From NCBI GenBank assembly GCA_021852245.1, contig JAJZNY010000424.1:1-9314 (forward strand): DNA of 9,314 bases, in the 5' to 3' direction. Source of the DNA: Planctomycetota bacterium (GTDB taxonomy: Bacteria; Planctomycetota; Phycisphaerae; WQYP01). Position numbers and translations under genes: made by a program. This document shows positions 5,697 to 9,314 of this stretch, piece after piece. Numbering within the stretch: the stretch's first letter is position 1; each line of letters begins with the position of its first letter. The notes beneath the pieces are model-generated. The model had not been told where the DNA came from. It worked only from the letters and a program-made list of their open reading frames with translations, and ran no database searches.

Positions 5697-7226
5697 ATGC
5701 GAGTCTTCAAAAGCAGCTACAAAGACCGGACCACTGGCAAATCGCGGCAAACCGCACGGTGGTATGTGGAACTGCGGGACCACCGCAATATCATCCGGCG
5801 TCTACCGGCATTCACCGACAAAAATCAATCTCTGGCGCTGGGCAGGACGATTCTGAAATTGGTTGAAAATCGGCAATCCGGTGAACCGCTGACAGTGGAA
5901 TTAAGTCGTTGGCTGGAAACCGTGTCCGATGCAACCAAAACAACGCTTGCCCGTTGGGGGCTCATTGACCAGAGCAGATTGACCGGCAATAAACCACTGA
6001 CGGGGCACATATCCGACTGGAAAGCAGATATGCTGGCGCGGGGCAATACAGCCAAGCACGCAAAATTGTCCGCCAGTCGGGTAGAACGGCTGACTGCCGA
6101 TTGCGGGTTCATATTTTACAGCGACATATCTGCTGCCAAAGTTCAACAATGTTTGGCCGACTACCGAAAATATGCTTTGGATTCAAAGGGTCATGCTGAA
6201 ACTGGTATTGGTGTGAAGACCACTAATTATTACCTGCGTGACCTGAAAAGTTTCTGTCGCTGGATGATGCATGAGCGTCGGGTCAATGCAAACCCGGTTG
6301 AATACTTGGATGCGTTGAATGCTAAAGTCGATATTCGCCGTCAGCGCCGGACATTGTCTGAGGTTGACATGCGGAAGCTGCTGACTACGACATGCAATGG
6401 CCCGGAGCGTTATGGTATGAGCGGGCAGGAACGAGCTTTGGTCTATGAGCTTTCAGCAACAACGGGGTTACGGGTAAGCGAACTGGCAAGCCTAACCGTA
6501 GCGTCATTCAAACTTGATGAATCACCGAGTGTCACCATTGATGCCGCTTATGCCAAAAACCGACGACGAGATACGCTCCCGTTGCGAGCGGGTATGGCCG
6601 AACAGTTGGGAGACTTTTTGGCAACGAAGCTGCCGGGCACCAAGGTTTTTCCCAAACTTAGCAACCATAATTCCGCCCAGATGATCAAGGCTGATCTTGA
6701 AGCCGCTGGATTGCCTTTTGAGTTGGACGGTAAATATTTCGATTTTCACTCCCTGCGTCACCAATTCATATCCGGGCTTGCTGCTGTTGGCATTCATCCA
6801 AAGACCGCGCAACAACTGGCGAGGCACAGCACCATTACCTTGACCATGGACAATTACACACATGTTTTCCGTGGCGAGCTTGACAAGGCTGTCAACGCGT
6901 TGCCAGATTGGCATACGCCAACACCCGAACTGGCCCGAGCCACCGGTACGGTGAATCAATCGGCTGCAGTAGGCCTTCGACCGCTGGCACCCGTGGTCGC
7001 CAAAGCGCCAAGCAGGTCGAAAGAAAAAAACTCGGCGTTCTGCTTGGCGCTTTCCAACGAAAAAGAGCAAACTCTGACGGACTCAGACGAACTGAAATCC
7101 GACGAGGTGCCGAGCGAAGAAAAGCATTGCGAACACGAGAAAATCCGCATGGATATTGGTGATTCTGATAAAGGCCGGAGTGGGATTCGAACCCACGACA
7201 AACGGATTTGCAATCCGCCCCCTTAG
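5697..7226 (+). CDS. Tyrosine recombinase (integrase) of the element
   Basis: The ATG at 5697 has GAGGG (5686-5690) 6 nt upstream. The 509-residue protein has an N-terminal arm-binding or core-binding region (1 to about 215, including a SAM-like domain near 95-205) and a catalytic domain with all expected residues: Arg259 in TTGLRVSEL, Lys287 in AYAKNRRR, His351 and Arg354 in HSLRHQF, His377 in LARHST, and Tyr387 in MDNYTH. After Tyr387 it carries a 122-residue low-complexity, charged tail, unusually long for the family. The last 18 codons are read antisense through the tRNA-Cys gene, and the stop TAG (7224-7226) is inside it. It would catalyse integration and excision at that tRNA with help from the excisionase-like proteins upstream. 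Confidence 0.95.
   Translation: MRVFKSSYKDRTTGKSRQTARWYVELRDHRNIIRRLPAFTDKNQSLALGRTILKLVENRQSGEPLTVELSRWLETVSDATKTTLARWGLIDQSRLTGNKPLTGHISDWKADMLARGNTAKHAKLSASRVERLTADCGFIFYSDISAAKVQQCLADYRKYALDSKGHAETGIGVKTTNYYLRDLKSFCRWMMHERRVNANPVEYLDALNAKVDIRRQRRTLSEVDMRKLLTTTCNGPERYGMSGQERALVYELSATTGLRVSELASLTVASFKLDESPSVTIDAAYAKNRRRDTLPLRAGMAEQLGDFLATKLPGTKVFPKLSNHNSAQMIKADLEAAGLPFELDGKYFDFHSLRHQFISGLAAVGIHPKTAQQLARHSTITLTMDNYTHVFRGELDKAVNALPDWHTPTPELARATGTVNQSAAVGLRPLAPVVAKAPSRSKEKNSAFCLALSNEKEQTLTDSDELKSDEVPSEEKHCEHEKIRMDIGDSDKGRSGIRTHDKRICNPPP
7172..7226. other. Probable attachment site region inside tRNA-Cys 3' half
   Basis: The integrase gene abuts and overlaps the tRNA 3' half, the classical place for att cores of tyrosine-recombinase elements. 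The tRNA is complete, as expected because the element restores the 3' end on insertion. The exact crossover cannot be set because the matching left copy is not in the window; the T-arm to anticodon-loop segment (about 7172-7212) is the most likely core. Confidence 0.55.
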
Positions 7227-7245
7227 TCCACTCGGGCATCCGGCC
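7172..7245 (-). tRNA. tRNA-Cys (GCA)
   Basis: On the minus strand the acceptor arms GGCCGGA (7245-7239) and TCCGGCC (7179-7173) pair in full. The D-arm has CCC/GGG, the anticodon arm is GCGGA-TTGCAAA-TCCGT with anticodon GCA, and the T-arm is GTGGG-TTCGAAT-CCCAC. The discriminator base is U (complement of 7172), as is usual for cysteine tRNAs. CCA is not encoded and must be added by the nucleotidyltransferase. It lies 90 bp downstream of gltD on the same strand and is the insertion target of the element. Confidence 0.95.
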
Positions 7246-7257
7246 CTCTTGGCTGAC

Positions 7258-7286
7258 ATCCTATTGCGGAGAGGCTTATTCCTCAA
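7258..7286 (-). promoter_or_regulatory. Candidate promoter of tRNA-Cys
   Basis: Reading the minus strand, TTGAGG (7286-7281) and TAGGAT (7263-7258) are 17 nt apart, and each matches 4 of 6 consensus bases. Initiation would fall a few bases before the mature tRNA 5' end at 7245. No clear intrinsic terminator is seen after gltD, so read-through from the glutamate synthase operon is also possible. Confidence 0.35.
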
Positions 7287-7335
7287 GGTCAGATTCGCAA
7301 CGGTGATGCGGCCGATGCGGCTGGCGGCGAAGCTC

Positions 7336-8793
7336 CTACGGCAGCGTGGTGGAGCCCATCAGATAGCGGTCGCATTCACGCGCCGCTCCACGCCCCTCAT
7401 TGATCGCCCAGACCACGAGGCTCTGCCCACGACGACAATCGCCGGCCGCGAATACCCCTTCAACCGAGGTCGCAAACTTTCCAGATTCAGCTGCAAAGTT
7501 ACTGCGCGGATCGGTTTTCAGCCCGAGTTCTTTGACCAGCGTGTCTTCCGGTCCAAGGAAGCCCATGGCCAGCAGTACCAGATCCGCCGGCCATTCTTCC
7601 TCGCTGCCTGGAATTTCCGACATGCTTACCTTGCCGTTGTTGTTGCTCCAATTGACGCGCACCGTCTTTATGGCCCGCACGGCACCGTTTTCATCACTGA
7701 TGAATTCCTTGGTCAGGATGGTGAATTGCCGCGGATCAGTTCCAAACTTCGTCCGCACTTCCTCATGCCCGTAATCCACACGGTAAATTCGCGGCCACTG
7801 CGGCCAGGGATTATCCGCCGCTCGAGTCGCGGGCGGCTGAGCAAGGAGTTCAAAATTCACCAGACTCTTGCATCCATGTCGCATTGATGTACCGATGCAG
7901 TCATTGCCCGTATCACCACCGCCGATCACGACCACATGCTTGTCCGCGGCGCTGATGAAATTCCCGTCGCGATGGTCGGAATCCAACAGACTTTTAGTAT
8001 TGGCGTGGAGAAATTCCATGGCAAAATGAATGCCTGAAAGCCCGCGGCCCGGCACCGGCAGATCGCGGGGTTTGGTGGCACCGCAGGCCAGCACAATCGC
8101 GTCATATTTATGCAGCAGATCATGGATGCTGATATCCTGGCCCACATGGACGCCGGTGATGAATTCCACACCTTCCTGCTCCATGATGGCAAGTCGCCGC
8201 TGAACAACGGCCTTTTTGTCCAATTTCATGTTGGGAATGCCGTACATCAGCAGTCCGCCGATGCGATCCGACCGCTCATAGACGGTCACGTTATGACCCG
8301 CTTTATTAAGCTGATCGGCGGCAGCAAGGCCGGCAGGACCGGACCCGATCACCGCTACGGTTTTACCGGTGCGGTGCTGCGGGGGATGCGGTTTAACCCA
8401 GCCGTTTTTCCAGGCGTGTTCAATAATTTCCTGTTCGATATTTTTAATCGTAACCGGTGGTTCGTTGATCCCCAATACGCATGAACCTTCGCATGGAGCA
8501 GGGCATACCCGGCCGGTGAATTCCGGAAAGTTGTTGGTCCGCCAGAGCCGATCGATGGCATCCCGCCACTGATCTTTGTAGATCAGATCATTCCATTCCG
8601 GTATGAGATTATTAATAGGGCAGGCGCTGTTGCAGAACGGTACCCCGCAATCCATGCAGCGCGCACCCTGCTGGCGAAGTTTTTCGCCCGGCAGATGTTC
8701 ATGAAATTCCCGCCAATCCAATACCCGCAGGCGCGCCGACCGGTTCGGCGCCGCTTCCCGCGTGTGTTCAATAAATCCAGTGGGTTTACCCAT
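7336..8793 (-). CDS. gltD: Glutamate synthase, small (beta) subunit
   Basis: The 485-residue cytoplasmic subunit oxidises NADPH and passes electrons through FAD and 4Fe-4S clusters to GltB, which makes glutamate from glutamine and 2-oxoglutarate. I start at ATG 8793 ([13 protein letters not shown], the standard GltD beginning), with GAGGAAG (8806-8800) 6 nt upstream; an in-frame ATG at 8865 lies inside gltB. Cysteines 46, 49, 54, 58 and 97, 101, 105 form the N-terminal cluster-binding set. GSGPAG at 150-155 is the FAD site and GGGDTG at 291-296 the NADPH site; [19 protein letters not shown] near the C-terminus is the conserved FAD-binding end. Length and motifs are complete. The start overlaps the gltB stop by 8 bp, so translation is coupled. 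Confidence 0.97.
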   Translation of the reverse strand: MGKPTGFIEHTREAAPNRSARLRVLDWREFHEHLPGEKLRQQGARCMDCGVPFCNSACPINNLIPEWNDLIYKDQWRDAIDRLWRTNNFPEFTGRVCPAPCEGSCVLGINEPPVTIKNIEQEIIEHAWKNGWVKPHPPQHRTGKTVAVIGSGPAGLAAADQLNKAGHNVTVYERSDRIGGLLMYGIPNMKLDKKAVVQRRLAIMEQEGVEFITGVHVGQDISIHDLLHKYDAIVLACGATKPRDLPVPGRGLSGIHFAMEFLHANTKSLLDSDHRDGNFISAADKHVVVIGGGDTGNDCIGTSMRHGCKSLVNFELLAQPPATRAADNPWPQWPRIYRVDYGHEEVRTKFGTDPRQFTILTKEFISDENGAVRAIKTVRVNWSNNNGKVSMSEIPGSEEEWPADLVLLAMGFLGPEDTLVKELGLKTDPRSNFAAESGKFATSVEGVFAAGDCRRGQSLVVWAINEGRGAARECDRYLMGSTTLP

Positions 8794-9314
8794 GTTGAAC
8801 TTCCTCGACAACGTTGTTTTCGGCCGCTTCCCGTGCCATCTGCTGCAGGGCCCGGCGATAATCAATCGGCATCACCTTTCGGAAGGATGCAAGTTGCGCC
8901 GACCAGTCCTTCAATATCCGTTCCGCAACCGTACTGCCGGTGTGGCGACGGTGTTCCTCAATCAGCGTTTTGAGTTCGGCGACATCGGATGGTTCAGTCA
9001 CCGGCTCAAGTTCCACCATGGCCAGATTGCACCGCGCCAGGAATTGATCCTCCGGATCGTACACATATGCAATGCCGCCGGACATACCCGCTGCGAAATT
9101 TCGCCCGGTCGGACCGAGGATCACCGCTCGACCGCCGGTCATATATTCACAACCATGGTCACCGACGCCTTCCACCACCGCTGAGGCACCGGAGTTGCGG
9201 ACACAGAATCGTTCGCCGGCAACACCGCGGAAGTAGGCATATCCGCTGGTGGCGCCGTAAAGTGCGACGTTACCGATGAGGATATTTTCCTCCGGCTTGA
9301 AGGTGCTGCGGGAA
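8786..9314 (-). CDS. gltB: Glutamate synthase, large (alpha) subunit, C-terminal end
   Basis: The last 175 codons are present; the frame stays open to the window edge and the rest of the gene lies to the right. The segment is the C-terminal beta-helix (GXGXG) domain of Glt[15 protein letters not shown], then [20 protein letters not shown], then [15 protein letters not shown] and [15 protein letters not shown]. The tail after about residue 85 of the fragment is helical. The glutaminase and FMN/3Fe-4S synthase domains are not in view. The stop TAA (8788-8786) overlaps the start of gltD, and the two subunits form one complex. Confidence 0.96.
   Translation of the reverse strand, partial: SRSTFKPEENILIGNVALYGATSGYAYFRGVAGERFCVRNSGASAVVEGVGDHGCEYMTGGRAVILGPTGRNFAAGMSGGIAYVYDPEDQFLARCNLAMVELEPVTEPSDVAELKTLIEEHRRHTGSTVAERILKDWSAQLASFRKVMPIDYRRALQQMAREAAENNVVEEVQHG

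Larger units (their letters stand above)
1..7226. mobile_element. Integrative element at tRNA-Cys (right part; left end outside window)
   Basis: The block carries a tyrosine recombinase that runs into the 3' end of a tRNA gene, two excisionase/AlpA-like proteins, a primase-helicase, an HTH regulator and small unknown proteins. Beyond the tRNA the content switches abruptly to glutamate synthase genes on the opposite strand. Integration of tyrosine-recombinase elements at tRNA 3' ends is well established. The right boundary lies inside the tRNA gene, between 7172 and about 7226 depending on the att core. I found no second copy of the tRNA 3' sequence to the left, so the left end is probably outside the window. 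No structural phage gene, relaxase or conjugation gene is seen, so the way it spreads is unknown. Confidence 0.8.

Noticed and set aside
6522..7070. Minus-strand 182-codon frame inside the integrase gene
   Set aside because: Antisense to the catalytic domain, with no ribosome binding site or recognisable domain.
1..7100. Search for a left attachment copy of the tRNA-Cys 3' sequence
   Set aside because: Reading for GATTCGAACC and neighbouring tRNA bases gave no match, so no left att site is claimed within the window.
7156..7887. Plus-strand open frame of 243 codons with a GVGFEPTTNGFAI start
   Set aside because: It is the well-known artefact of translating a tRNA gene antisense, followed by the antisense of gltD. 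It has no ribosome binding site or family match.
8794..8865. 24-codon upstream extension of gltD from ATG 8865
   Set aside because: GltD proteins begin at MGKPTGF; the extension lies inside gltB and the ribosome binding site fits only the ATG at 8793.
1..9314. CRISPR array, rRNA, IS-element ends or transposase
   Set aside because: No regularly spaced direct repeats of 24-40 bp, no rRNA-like sequence and no DDE transposase gene were seen.

Overview
The window joins conserved chromosome (right) to an integrated mobile element (left and middle). The right end holds the 3' end of gltB, then gltD, then a tRNA-Cys gene, all on the minus strand. Everything left of the tRNA, about 7.2 kb and continuing past the left edge, looks like an integrative element inserted at the 3' end of that tRNA gene. 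I infer a member of the Planctomycetota from memory of similar protein families there (the left-edge SINVGLSRK-type protein, the primase-helicase with an NVRGAGKT loop, the AlpA-like proteins). No rRNA or other taxonomic marker is present, so this is inference.

Layout, left to right. At 1-409 (minus) lies the N-terminal part of an unidentified protein with an Asn-Gly-rich linker. At 410-658 is a divergent control region with a plausible sigma70 promoter driving a 285-residue protein with a C-terminal helix-turn-helix (659-1516). At 1517-2078 is about 560 bp without a convincing gene but dense in inverted and direct repeats: a candidate operator cluster, origin or other cis-acting site. Two tiny, translationally coupled excisionase/AlpA-like DNA-binding proteins follow (2079-2258 and 2255-2482), then a strong GC hairpin, then a large primase-polymerase/helicase fusion (start preferred at 2559, end 5186). 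The end of that gene and the DNA just after it form a long imperfect inverted repeat. A 69-residue unknown protein (5307-5516) and a tyrosine recombinase (5697-7226) complete the element. The recombinase stop codon lies inside the tRNA-Cys gene, read antisense.

How the parts fit: the recombinase would integrate and excise the element at tRNA-Cys; one or both AlpA-like proteins would act as directionality factor and/or activator; the primase-helicase would replicate the excised form; the HTH protein may regulate the module. No capsid, terminase, relaxase or conjugation gene is visible. The gene set (int, alpA/xis, primase-helicase, regulator at a tRNA) resembles that of phage satellites and small integrative elements, but the cargo and the left attachment site are outside the window. 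The chromosomal flank encodes glutamate synthase (GltB and GltD), with the genes overlapping by 8 bp, and the tRNA-Cys downstream has its own plausible promoter.
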